DNA from: CAYUHK01 sp964475165 | GTDB lineage: Bacteria; Verrucomicrobiota; Kiritimatiellia; JAAZAB01 | Reading direction: 5' to 3' | DNA length: 64,000 nucleotides | NCBI GenBank assembly: GCA_964475165.1 | Contig: CAYYVN010000002.1 | Coordinates: 124,001-188,000 of the forward strand | Shown: positions 33,893-42,469 of the stretch, in pieces | How the letters are laid out: each line of letters begins with the position of its first letter | Numbering within the stretch: position 1 is the first letter of the stretch | Translations under genes and position numbers: made by a program | The notes under the pieces: model-generated | The model's input: the letters and a program-made list of their open reading frames with translations, nothing else | What the model was told of the DNA's origin: nothing | Database searches by the model: none

Positions 33893-34822
33893 TTAAGGCA
33901 TCACGATCCATAGCGCGGTTAGTCCGAAGAGCGCTATGCTGATCATTAGCGGGCCATCGGTCAGCAGGATGTATTCCGGCTGATCGCCTTTGGCTTGGCA
34001 ATACACCAAGTGCAGATAGCGAAAAACACCGAAAACCACAAAGGGCAGGGTGAAAATAAGGCGCGTGGTATGGAACTTGGCCACGGTATCGGGCCACTGA
34101 GTGTAGATAGCGTAGGCTACAATAAAGGCGCCAGCTGTCACCGCTATCAGTTGATCCAAGAGGCGTTCCCCACTGATCGCTAAGCTGGGGCGGAATTCCT
34201 GCCGCCCGGTCTCGTTCATCAAACGTTTCTCGTGGCGGCGTTTACACAGCGCCAAAAATAGCGCCAGCAGAAAAGCGCAAATTAAAAGCCAGGGTGAAAT
34301 CATCACTTGGATAGCGATGCCGCCGGCGATGGCCCGTAAAACAAATCCCAGCGCGATCACAAACACATCCACCAGGGCCAGATGCTTGAGCCAGCAGCTA
34401 TAAGCGATCTGCAGCCCAACATAAGCGGAAAGCACCTGTCCCAGACGGCTGGAGAATAGCCAGGCGCCGCCCAGGCCCACCCCGAGCAAGAGACAGGCTA
34501 AAATCCAAGCCAGCGGCAGGGAAATTCTGCCGGCGGTGATCGGTCGCAGGGCTTTGAGCGGATGGGCGCGATCACGCTGGATATCCTTGATATCATTGAA
34601 GATATAAACACCGCTGGAAACGACAACAAAGAGCAAGAAAGCTGCCGCCGCCGCCCAGAAGGCCGTCAAAGGTAACGCTTGCTGTTGATCGCCCAGCGCG
34701 AAGAAAAAAGCGGTAAAAACAATCAGGTTTTTGGTCCATTGCCGCGGGCGTAATTCCTGCCAAATATCCCGCAGGCGCGTGCGCGCCCAGCTGGGTAATC
34801 GGGATGAAGCAGCGCTATGCAT
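33893..34822 (-). CDS. UbiA-family polyprenyl-phosphate phosphoribosyltransferase-like protein
   Basis: A 309-residue polytopic protein with the UbiA prenyltransferase motif NDIKDIQRDRAHPLKALRP and a second block DVFVIALGFVLRAIAGGIAI. The spacing and the HP-K-RP context match the decaprenyl-phosphate phosphoribosyltransferase (DPPR synthase) subgroup, which loads 5-phosphoribose onto a polyprenyl phosphate, rather than quinone or haem prenyltransferases. It lies 13 bases after the Dpm1-like gene. The end product here (ribose or arabinose donor) is not known. Confidence 0.8.
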   Translation of the reverse strand: MHSAASSRLPSWARTRLRDIWQELRPRQWTKNLIVFTAFFFALGDQQQALPLTAFWAAAAAFLLFVVVSSGVYIFNDIKDIQRDRAHPLKALRPITAGRISLPLAWILACLLLGVGLGGAWLFSSRLGQVLSAYVGLQIAYSCWLKHLALVDVFVIALGFVLRAIAGGIAIQVMISPWLLICAFLLALFLALCKRRHEKRLMNETGRQEFRPSLAISGERLLDQLIAVTAGAFIVAYAIYTQWPDTVAKFHTTRLIFTLPFVVFGVFRYLHLVYCQAKGDQPEYILLTDGPLMISIALFGLTALWIVMP

Positions 34823-34835
34823 GGCCTAGCAGTCC

Positions 34836-35579
34836 TCAGCTACCCTGATCTGATTGCGGGCGCGGATTGCGCAAGGGTCGCCGCCGCCAACGCAGGCGTA
34901 TCACCATGCCGAGGGCCTCGCGGACGATAGCGGAGTTCATCTTGGAATGGCCCGAACGGCGGTCCTCAAAGATAATCGGCACTTCCTCTATGCGGAAACC
35001 CAATTTCCAGGCCGTATGCGTCATTTCAATTTGAAAGGAATAACCGTTGGATTTGATCCGCTCCAGATCGATGGCTTCCAAGACCCGGCGATGAAAGCAT
35101 TTGTAGCCGCCGGTAGGGTCGGTGAAGGGCATGCCAGTGATGCTGCGCACATAGAGACTGGCTGCCTTGCTCAAGATCAGGCGGCTCAGCGGCCAGTTGA
35201 TGATGCGGATGCCATTTCGATAACGCGAGCCTAAGACCAAATCAGCCTGGCTGGCGGCCTGCACAAACTTAGGAATATCAGCAGGATTATGCGAGAGATC
35301 GGCATCCATCTCAAAAATCAGCTCATAATGCCGCTGCAGAGCCCAGCGAAAACCGGCCAGATAAGCCCGGCCCAGCCCCCGCTTATGCTGATTGTGCAGG
35401 ACATGCAAGCGTTTATCCTGCTGGCACATGTTTTCCAGCAGACGTCCGGTGCCGTCGGGCGAATTATCATCCACGAAGAGGATGTCAGCCGCGGGCGCCG
35501 CGGCCAAAATGGCCGCGGCAATGCTAGCCACATTTTCAGCTTCGTTATAGGTGGGGATGATGACCAAGATATTCGCCAT
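34836..35579 (-). CDS. Polyprenyl-phosphate mannose synthase (Dpm1-like GT2)
   Basis: A 247-residue GT2 enzyme that probably transfers mannose (or glucose) from a nucleotide sugar to polyprenyl phosphate. It has LVIIPTYNEAENV, LFVDDNSPDGTGRLL, the metal-binding FEMDADLSHNPADIP, VLGSRYRNG and the dolichol-phosphate mannose synthase block TGMPFTDPTGGYKCFHRRVL. There is no C-terminal membrane domain. The ATG at 35579 is chosen over an upstream TTG because the core starts there. It begins the operon with the UbiA-type and DUF2723 genes. Confidence 0.88.
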   Translation of the reverse strand: MANILVIIPTYNEAENVASIAAAILAAAPAADILFVDDNSPDGTGRLLENMCQQDKRLHVLHNQHKRGLGRAYLAGFRWALQRHYELIFEMDADLSHNPADIPKFVQAASQADLVLGSRYRNGIRIINWPLSRLILSKAASLYVRSITGMPFTDPTGGYKCFHRRVLEAIDLERIKSNGYSFQIEMTHTAWKLGFRIEEVPIIFEDRRSGHSKMNSAIVREALGMVIRLRWRRRPLRNPRPQSDQGS

Positions 35580-35670
35580 GCCGTCAATGTAGGCTATCCG
35601 CAAATGCTTGGCAAGCCGGAAAGAGGGCCGGGGTGGACTTCAACTTACGGATATGTTACTCTCCCAAACT

Positions 35671-36231
35671 ATGAAGTATCAGCTCTCTATCTATGGCCAT
35701 CCAGTGCTCCGCCAGCCGGCTAGTCCGGTACGCGTGGTAGATCGTGCTATCCGTGTCTTGGCCGAGGAGATGCTGGAAATCATGGTCGCCAAAAACGGAG
35801 TGGGGCTGGCCGCTCAGCAGATCGGGCGGACGGAGCAAATCTGCACCCTGGGTTTCGATCCGCAATATGATGTGGCTGCGCCCGGTGGACCACGACTGAA
35901 TCCGGGCATCGCGCTGCCGCTGACCATGATTAACCCGAGCATCCTGATGCGGACCGGCAGTCAAACCGACACCGAGGGCTGCCTAAGCATCCCTGAAATC
36001 TGGGCGCCGGTATCACGGGCTTGGGAGGTTTCGGTTTCGTTTATCAACCTGCAGGGTGTTCCTCAGGTATTGCGCGTACGGGGTTTTTTGGCGCGTATTA
36101 TTCAACATGAACTGGATCATTTGCACGGCATTCTTTTCGTGGATCGTCTAGCGCCCGTTAAGAAGATCAGCCTGGCGCGCCAGTTAAAGCGCTTGCGTAA
36201 AACTTCCATGGCAACCCTCAGCGCTTCCTGA
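35671..36231 (+). CDS. def: Peptide deformylase
   Basis: Removes the N-formyl group from new proteins. The 186-residue metalloenzyme has all three PDF motifs: GVGLAAQQIG (43-52), EGCLSIPEIWAPV (metal Cys104) and QHELDHLHG (His146, Glu147, His150). The start at 35671 places the usual KYQLSIYGHPVLR at the N-terminus; ATG 35653 is in frame with no better ribosome site. It is a single plus-strand gene between two minus-strand operons. Confidence 0.95.
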   Translation: MKYQLSIYGHPVLRQPASPVRVVDRAIRVLAEEMLEIMVAKNGVGLAAQQIGRTEQICTLGFDPQYDVAAPGGPRLNPGIALPLTMINPSILMRTGSQTDTEGCLSIPEIWAPVSRAWEVSVSFINLQGVPQVLRVRGFLARIIQHELDHLHGILFVDRLAPVKKISLARQLKRLRKTSMATLSAS

Positions 36232-36263
36232 AACCGGATCCTGGCCGCTACGCCGCCCCTGGC

Positions 36264-37163
36264 TCAGGGCTGAAGGGGCCTTTCCACTGTCTGGGGGTCT
36301 GATTGTGGAGTGTCCTGGGCGGGCGCTAGCTCCAACGCGGATAGCTGTTCCGGAGCGTGGCCCTCCGACAGGTCAGGTCGCACCGCTTGCGGCTGTTGAC
36401 GGGACAGAAATTCACGACTTAAAGCCCGATAAGCCAGCGCGCCAGCACTGCGCGGATCATATAGAATAATCGGTAACCCATGGCTGGGCGCCTCGCTGAG
36501 GCGCACGTTGCGCGGGATATAGGTTTGATAGACCTGTGCGGCGAAATGCTGTTTAACTTCCGCCAGCACTTGGGCTGCTAAATTGGTGCGGCTATCGAAC
36601 ATGGTCATCACAATGCCTTCCAAACGCAAGCTGGGATTGGCCCCGCTGGCATGCAACTGCTCCATCAGGCGCGTGATCATGCTGAGGCCCTCCAAGGCCA
36701 GATATTCGCATTGGACAGGAATGATCAAGGCCTGTGCAGCCGTCAAAGCGTTACAGGTGAGAATGCCGAGCGAGGGCGGGGCATCAATAAAGACATAATC
36801 ATAATTGGCTTGCGCCAGCAGGGGGCCTAAGGTTTCCTGGAAGCAATGCAAGTAGCGATCGGAACGGGCGATATCAATTTCCGCTCCAGCCAGATCCAGT
36901 TCCGAGGGAATCAAATCCAGGTTTTTAATGGCCGTGGGCATGATTTGGGCCTGGAGCGTTCCATTGCCCACTAACGGTTGGTAGGCGCTGCGCCCGGTTT
37001 GTTTCTCAATACCCAGGGCGCTGGTAGCGTTGGCCTGAGGATCCAGATCAACCAGCAGCATCTTTTGGCCAAGCTCCGCCAGGCAGGCGGCCAGATTGAC
37101 GGCCGTAGTGGTTTTGCCAACGCCACCTTTTTGATTGGCAAAGGCTATGATACGCGAATGCAT
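36264..37163 (-). CDS. parA: ParA/Soj-type partition ATPase
   Basis: A deviant Walker-A ATPase used in chromosome partition. The 299-residue protein has KGGVGKTTTAVNLA (12-25), LLVDLDPQANATSALG, VFIDAPPSLGILTCNAL and VYQTYIPRNVRLSEAPSHG, all close to chromosomal ParA/Soj. It ends with a poorly conserved Glu/Pro/Gln-rich tail. It starts within the leuD stop (TAATG), so it is translated from the leu operon. No parB follows, which is unusual for a Soj-type ParA. Confidence 0.9.
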   Translation of the reverse strand: MHSRIIAFANQKGGVGKTTTAVNLAACLAELGQKMLLVDLDPQANATSALGIEKQTGRSAYQPLVGNGTLQAQIMPTAIKNLDLIPSELDLAGAEIDIARSDRYLHCFQETLGPLLAQANYDYVFIDAPPSLGILTCNALTAAQALIIPVQCEYLALEGLSMITRLMEQLHASGANPSLRLEGIVMTMFDSRTNLAAQVLAEVKQHFAAQVYQTYIPRNVRLSEAPSHGLPIILYDPRSAGALAYRALSREFLSRQQPQAVRPDLSEGHAPEQLSALELAPAQDTPQSDPQTVERPLQP

Positions 37164-37741
37164 TATGTGTTCCTGGGCTGTATCAAGCCGGTTTGGCGGG
37201 CATGCGCAAATAAGCCGCCGGCGGCGATCACCGCCTGAGCGGCGCCCAACGGCTTGAGCGGAAATCTTTGCTGAGTATCAACCTGTTCCAGGAAAGCGGC
37301 ATCGAAATTGAGCCTGGCCTGATCAGCGGTGCGGAAGATCCGGTTCAGATCTGGGGCCGCCGCTTGCCAGGGATATAAGACGCCCGTGGCGATGGCGTTG
37401 CGGAAGAAAATGCGGGCGTAGGATTCAGCCACGATCACTTGGATGCCCGCCGCTCCCAAAGCCAGTGGGGCATGCTCGCGCGAAGAGCCACAACCAAAAT
37501 TACGGCCGGCGATCAGGATAGTATAGGACGATTTTTCCGATCCCGCCTCCACCAACGGTGGATATTCCGGCGGCAGGCCACTCAAGGCCAGGCGGCCCAG
37601 CTGACGATATTCATCGGGGATGGTGGGCACCAGGTTCAGATGCTGCGCGGGAATAATCTGATCGGTATCGATGTTATCTCCCAGCACATAGACTTGGCCG
37701 GTGATTACCGTCGGAGGCTTCTTGGCTGGCGAATTGCTCAT
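37163..37741 (-). CDS. leuD: 3-isopropylmalate dehydratase small subunit
   Basis: The small subunit that pairs with LeuC to isomerise isopropylmalate. The 192-residue protein has GDNIDTDQIIPAQHLN near the N-terminus and the AGRNFGCGSSREHAPLAL swivel-domain motif. I chose the ATG at 37741 (MSNSPAKK) with GGAAAA upstream; a TTG 15 bases earlier is the other option. It is 52 bases downstream of leuC and overlaps parA by one base. Confidence 0.92.
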   Translation of the reverse strand: MSNSPAKKPPTVITGQVYVLGDNIDTDQIIPAQHLNLVPTIPDEYRQLGRLALSGLPPEYPPLVEAGSEKSSYTILIAGRNFGCGSSREHAPLALGAAGIQVIVAESYARIFFRNAIATGVLYPWQAAAPDLNRIFRTADQARLNFDAAFLEQVDTQQRFPLKPLGAAQAVIAAGGLFAHARQTGLIQPRNT

Positions 37742-37793
37742 GATTATATTTTCCAAACCGCTGTTAATTATTGGTGAGCGAGCGTCTGGCTGG

Positions 37794-39098
37794 CTATCCC
37801 TTCATCAATTCCCTGGGGTCCGTGATCCGGCCGGTGACCGCTGAAGCCGCCACGGTCAAGGGCGAAGCCAGATAAATCGGCGATTGTTTGGAACCCATGC
37901 GCCCAATGAAATTGCGATTAGTGGTGCTGATGACCACTTCGCGGCCATGGGTGCGGCCAAAAGTATCTGGGGGCCCGCCCAGACAGGCGGCGCAGGATGG
38001 CGGCGCAATATCCAGGCAGCCAGCCTCTTTGAAAATTTCAGCCAGCGTTTGCTGGTTTATTTTCTCGCGATATAAGGCTTGTTCAACTTCCCGCGTGGCT
38101 GGCACCAGAAAAGTATCCAGCCTCACTCGGCGCCCTTGCAGGATCCGGGCCGCGGCCAAGAAATCAGTCAGTTTGCCGCCCGTGCATGAGCCGATATAGG
38201 CCCGGTCCAATTTGATGCTGGCCAAATCGGCGGCCGGGGCATATTGGTCAGGAGCGTGCGGTTGGGCCACGCCAGGGACCAGGTCGGCCACATTGTAATG
38301 ATAATCCTGATGCACCTGGGCATCGGCGTCGCCGAAGATGGGTTGAAAAGGTTTCGAGGTGCGTTCTGCCACATAGCGCAGGGTCTTCTGATCTGGAGCT
38401 ATAATGCCATTTTTGGCGCCCGCTTCCACGGCCATATTGCAGATCGTCATGCGCTCTTCAATTTCCAACTCCTCGATAGCTGAGCCGCGAAACTCCATGG
38501 CGCGGTAGGTGGCACCTTCGAACCCGATGTCGCCGATGATGCGCAGAATGATATCCTTGCCCATGATGTAGTCCGGCTTTGGACCTTCCAGGGTGAAGCG
38601 CAAAGTGGCCGGCACTTTGATCAGCAATTTGCCGGTGCCCATGATGAAGCCCGCATCGGTGTTGCCGATCCCCGCGGCGAAAGCGCCCAGAGCGCCGTGC
38701 GTGCAGGTATGCGAGTCCGTACCGAAAATCACTTCACCCGGCCGGACATGCCCGGCCTGGGGCAAGGCGACATGGCATACCCCGCGATAAGAGTCAGACC
38801 CAGGATCATAGAAGTAGGGCAGGTTCTGCTCGCGGACGAATGTCCGTAAAATTTCCACATTGCGATGGGCCTTGGGATCTTCGGTAAAAATAAAGTGATC
38901 CGGGATGATAACCACTTTTTCACGATCCCAAACCTTCGCTTGCCGCCCAAATTCTTGTTGAAAGACGCCGATGGTGCCGGGGCCGCAGATATCATGCGTC
39001 AACAGAATATCCACATTGACCCAGATGTTGTCGTCCGGTTTAACCGTTGTTTGCCCGGCGGCGCGCGCCAGGATTTTTTCAGTGATCGTCAGACCCAT
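37794..39098 (-). CDS. leuC: 3-isopropylmalate dehydratase large subunit
   Basis: The [4Fe-4S] subunit of isopropylmalate isomerase. In the 434-residue protein the cluster cysteines are in IGSCTGGK and PSCAACLGGPPDTFG. EVIFGTDSHTCTHGALGAFA and RNFIGRMGSKQSPIYLASP are aconitase-family blocks. The length and the CxxC form are those of the shorter LeuC2/homoaconitase-like type found in archaea and many bacteria, not the ~470-residue proteobacterial type. AAGGA precedes the ATG. Its first codons are partly duplicated upstream (39114-39134). Confidence 0.9.
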   Translation of the reverse strand: MGLTITEKILARAAGQTTVKPDDNIWVNVDILLTHDICGPGTIGVFQQEFGRQAKVWDREKVVIIPDHFIFTEDPKAHRNVEILRTFVREQNLPYFYDPGSDSYRGVCHVALPQAGHVRPGEVIFGTDSHTCTHGALGAFAAGIGNTDAGFIMGTGKLLIKVPATLRFTLEGPKPDYIMGKDIILRIIGDIGFEGATYRAMEFRGSAIEELEIEERMTICNMAVEAGAKNGIIAPDQKTLRYVAERTSKPFQPIFGDADAQVHQDYHYNVADLVPGVAQPHAPDQYAPAADLASIKLDRAYIGSCTGGKLTDFLAAARILQGRRVRLDTFLVPATREVEQALYREKINQQTLAEIFKEAGCLDIAPPSCAACLGGPPDTFGRTHGREVVISTTNRNFIGRMGSKQSPIYLASPLTVAASAVTGRITDPRELMKG

Positions 39099-39134
39099 TC
39101 CGCGTCCTTAACAGATTTTTTCAGTGATCGTTAG
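39072..39134 (-). repeat. 21-bp near-perfect direct repeat at the leuC 5' end
   Basis: Bases 39072-39092, which encode leuC codons 3 to 9, recur at 39114-39134 with one mismatch. The offset is 42 bases, exactly 14 codons, so the upstream copy is in the same frame but is closed by a TAA at 39108-39110 before the leuC start. The flanks are not repeated. Confidence 0.85.
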
Positions 39135-39202
39135 GCAGTAGGATACAGCGGATCGCTGGACAGAGCAATCGAAAAGCAAGGCTTCTTGCCGGGCGGATCC
39201 GA

Positions 39203-40681
39203 TCAACGGGCTTGCTGCTGCAGGGCCAGTTTGATGGCCTGGGCCAGATGAGGACCGATGCCTGGCCGGGCGGCTATCTCCTTGAGCGGTGCTTGGGCCA
39301 GGCGTGTCAGGGAACCGAAATGTTTCAGGAGCTGTGCCTTGCGTTGCCTGCCGATGCCGGGGATATCATCGAGCAAAGATTCACGAATGCGCTGCGCGCG
39401 CAGCTGGCGATGATAGGTCAGGGCGAAGCGATGGGCTTCATCGCGGAGCATTTGCAGCAATTTAAGCGCCGGCGTGCCTCGTGCCAGGCGCAGCACCCGC
39501 AGGCCTTTGTCGCTGGGCCAATAGATTTCCTCCTGGCGTTTGGCCAGACCGGCCACCGGGATGGTTGAATATCCCAGGGCTTGGAGCGCTTGCTGGGCGG
39601 CGCGGAGCTGAATGGCTCCGCCATCTACCAGCACCAGATCGGGCGCCGCGCCTTTTTCCTGTCGCAAACGGCTGAAACGCCGCTGAATGATTTCGGCCAG
39701 CATCTCGGCATCATCCCGCGCGGTTGCTGTCTTGATGCGGAAGCGGCGGTATAAGGTGGCCCGCGGCATACCGTTGCAGGCGACCACCAGACTGCCTACG
39801 GCCAGCGTGCCCGAGATATTGGAAACATCATAAGCTTCGATCAAGCGTGGCAGATGTGGCAATTGCAGCACAGCACGGAGCGCTTGCGCGCCCTGAAGCC
39901 CTTGCTCTCGCCGGCTGGGGCGCGGGCGGACATCGCGCGCCTCTTCGCGGAGCGCCGCCCGCAGGCTCTGCAGAGTATCGCGACTGGCCGCCGCCTTCTC
40001 GAAGTCCAAAGCTTGGGCCGCCGCCTGCATGGCAGCTTCAACTTCCTTGAGGATGGCTGGCCGCTGGCCCCGCAGGAAAGCACAGGCTTCCTGCACCTGG
40101 CGCCGATAAGCGGCCGGCGTCGTCTTGCCGATGCAGGGCGCCGCGCAAAAACGCACGATATCATTGAGGCAATGCTGATGCGTGGCGGCATTGGGTATGC
40201 GCGCGGTGCATTTGCGTAATCCGAAACGTTTTTCAATGAAATCCAACGTCAGGCGCACGGCGCCGGACTGGGCGTAAGGGCCAAAGTATTGGGCTCCGTC
40301 GGGCCGCCGTAAGCGGCAGAGTTGAAAACGCGGGAAGGGCTGCTTAAGATCGACGCGCAGCAAGGGGAAACGCTTGTCGTCTTTGAGCAATTGATTGTAG
40401 CGCGGACGGTAATCTTTGATTAAACGGCTTTCGGTGAGCGCGGCCGCCGAGACGCTGCGCAGGACGATTGTTTCCAGCTCGGCGACGCTATCTATCAACC
40501 CGCGCAACTTCGCATCGGCGCGCTGACGCGTGGCCTTTTGAAAGTAGGAACGTACCCGCTGGCGCAGCTTAGCGGCCTTGCCCACATAAATGATCTGCCC
40601 CCAACGGTCGCGCATGAGATAACAGCCCGGCTTATTGGGGAGCTCTCGTAATTTATTTTTAATGGCAGGCGCTAAAGGCAT
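39203..40681 (-). CDS. uvrC: Excinuclease ABC subunit C, short form
   Basis: Makes both incisions in nucleotide excision repair. In the 492-residue protein a GIY-YIG nuclease lies at 15-95 (GCYLMRDRWGQIIYVGKA), then a four-Cys block (158-183, CLNDIVRFCAAPC), which binds an Fe-S cluster in UvrC. A UVR helix pair (about 205-240), an RNase H-like nuclease (Asp285 in EAYDVSNISG, LVDGGAIQL, DEAHRFALTYHR) and C-terminal helix-hairpin-helix repeats (DDIPGIGRQRKAQLLKHFGS) follow. It is about 110 residues shorter than usual: only about 45 residues separate UVR and the catalytic Asp. AAGGATG lies upstream. Confidence 0.93.
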   Translation of the reverse strand: MPLAPAIKNKLRELPNKPGCYLMRDRWGQIIYVGKAAKLRQRVRSYFQKATRQRADAKLRGLIDSVAELETIVLRSVSAAALTESRLIKDYRPRYNQLLKDDKRFPLLRVDLKQPFPRFQLCRLRRPDGAQYFGPYAQSGAVRLTLDFIEKRFGLRKCTARIPNAATHQHCLNDIVRFCAAPCIGKTTPAAYRRQVQEACAFLRGQRPAILKEVEAAMQAAAQALDFEKAAASRDTLQSLRAALREEARDVRPRPSRREQGLQGAQALRAVLQLPHLPRLIEAYDVSNISGTLAVGSLVVACNGMPRATLYRRFRIKTATARDDAEMLAEIIQRRFSRLRQEKGAAPDLVLVDGGAIQLRAAQQALQALGYSTIPVAGLAKRQEEIYWPSDKGLRVLRLARGTPALKLLQMLRDEAHRFALTYHRQLRAQRIRESLLDDIPGIGRQRKAQLLKHFGSLTRLAQAPLKEIAARPGIGPHLAQAIKLALQQQAR

Positions 40682-40749
40682 CTTGGATCATCCTTGGTTG
40701 GCAATGCGGCCGGGGCGCTCGGCCCGCTTGCTGTTTGTGGCCAATTCCC

Positions 40750-42354
40750 TTATTGCGCGGCTTGTTCTGGTTGGCGGCGGTGGCGGATGGCCTGCCAGAA
40801 TTCATATACTTCTGGAAAGCGCCCCAGCATAGCCAGGCTGCCATAGACGACGATCCCTGTCCCCAGGGCTCCGAGTATGGCCAGCAGTTGGGCTTGCCAA
40901 GCACCCGCTGCTAACCAGCTGTTGGTTAAGATGTTCTGATAGACGGTCCGGGCAGCCACGGCCATAATGAGGGCGGCCGCCAGCATTTTGACGCTGGCCA
41001 AGCCTATGGTTCGCCAGCCGCATGAACCCCAGCGGCGTTGCGCCAGCAGACCCAAAGCGAGCACGGCGACCGCCGAGGCCAAGACGGTGGCGGCGGCCAC
41101 GAACGCATGAGCGTAAGCGAAAGGGCGCCACTGCCAGACAAGGATCAAGAATAGTTTCAAGACCATGTTGAATCCCGTGCAGGCGACGCTGATCCGCATG
41201 GGCGTGCGCATATCCTGATGGGCATGAAATACCGGCACCAGGACTTTAAGCAGACTGAAGATCAATAAGCCCGGGGCATAGCATTGAACGGCCAGGGCGG
41301 TCATGGCGGTGGCTTGAGGCGCAAAATCGCCCCGCTCATACAGCAGGCGTACGATTGGTTGGGCCAGAGCCATCAGGCCCACTGCGGCTGGCAGCATGAT
41401 AAACATCAACTGGCGCAGGGCTTGGTTCAGCGTTTCGCGGATACGGTCAGTGCGCGCCTGGGCGGCATGTCCGGAAAAAGTGGGCAGGAGCACCGTACCC
41501 AGGGCGGTAGCAAACAAGCCCAAAGGGAAATAGATCAGCCGCTCGGCATAGTAGAGATAGGAAGCGCTGCCCGGGCCAAGGAATATGGCCACGAAGCGAT
41601 CCAGCAAGACGCTGATTTGGGTCATACCGGTGCCAATAATGGCGATGCTCATCAATTGTATCACGCGGCGCACGCGTGTATCGTGCCAGTCAAAAGACAG
41701 TCGCAAACGAAAGCCATAGCGCCAGAGCAGGGGCAGCTGTATCAACCATTGGGCGGCGCCGGCCAGGACTACGCTCCAGGCCACCACCACAATGCGCAGG
41801 CGCCCTTCGGCTTCGAGCAATGGGCACACCAGGAATAAAACCGCAATCATCACCAGGTTCAGAATCACCGGGGTAGAGGCCGGTAAGGCGAAGTGACGCA
41901 GGGTGTTCAGCATAGCCGAAAAGTAAGCCGCCAGGCAGATAAAGAACATATAAGGCAACATGATCTGCAGGAGCACAAGGATCAAGGTCCCGCGTGGGCT
42001 GAGCGGAAAGAGCATCTGCCAGGCGCCGGCCGCCAGAATCCCCGCCAGCACCAAGCCGGCCAGCGTTAGGCCCAATAACGACATCATCTTTTGGGCAAAA
42101 CGCCAGACGACATCCCGTCCCTGTTTTTCCAGCGTTTCCGTGAAGACCGGCACGAAGGCCGCAGAGAGCGCGCCTTCGCCAAAGAGGTTACGGAACAAAT
42201 TGGGGATGGTGAAGGCCACCACGAAAGCGTCCATGGCCATGGAACTGCCAAAAAAAGCGGCCATAGCCATATCGCGGATCAAGCCGAAAGCGCGGCTGAC
42301 CAAGATGAAGAAGCTCACCCGGCCAGCTGATCGTATGACGCCTTGATTATCCAA
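40750..42354 (-). CDS. murJ: Lipid II flippase MurJ
   Basis: A 534-residue polytopic MOP-family flippase for the peptidoglycan precursor. It starts SAGRVSFFILVSRAFGLIRD, then AFFGSSMAMDAFVVAFTIPN and LFRNLFGEGALSAAFVPVFT, the standard MurJ opening, with the later GLALLPTFSGHAA-like segment (GTVLLPTFSGHAAQ). The start is a TTG at 42354 with AAGGAA 8 bases upstream, because no ATG precedes the conserved opening. It sits between uvrC and the LPS genes. Confidence 0.94.
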   Translation of the reverse strand: MDNQGVIRSAGRVSFFILVSRAFGLIRDMAMAAFFGSSMAMDAFVVAFTIPNLFRNLFGEGALSAAFVPVFTETLEKQGRDVVWRFAQKMMSLLGLTLAGLVLAGILAAGAWQMLFPLSPRGTLILVLLQIMLPYMFFICLAAYFSAMLNTLRHFALPASTPVILNLVMIAVLFLVCPLLEAEGRLRIVVVAWSVVLAGAAQWLIQLPLLWRYGFRLRLSFDWHDTRVRRVIQLMSIAIIGTGMTQISVLLDRFVAIFLGPGSASYLYYAERLIYFPLGLFATALGTVLLPTFSGHAAQARTDRIRETLNQALRQLMFIMLPAAVGLMALAQPIVRLLYERGDFAPQATAMTALAVQCYAPGLLIFSLLKVLVPVFHAHQDMRTPMRISVACTGFNMVLKLFLILVWQWRPFAYAHAFVAAATVLASAVAVLALGLLAQRRWGSCGWRTIGLASVKMLAAALIMAVAARTVYQNILTNSWLAAGAWQAQLLAILGALGTGIVVYGSLAMLGRFPEVYEFWQAIRHRRQPEQAAQ

Positions 42355-42469
42355 TGCGTGATTCCTTAATCAGGGGGCCGGGATGATTCTCCGACCAGCG
42401 CCGCAACGCTCTTGAACCATCCCCGTGCAATAGGCGGCGTTCTACCCAGTGATGGAGAGGGGGGCGCAT

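Noticed and set aside
36249..36273. GCCCCT...AGGGGC hairpin as def/parA terminator
   Set aside because: Short stem, overlaps the parA stop and lacks a T-run.
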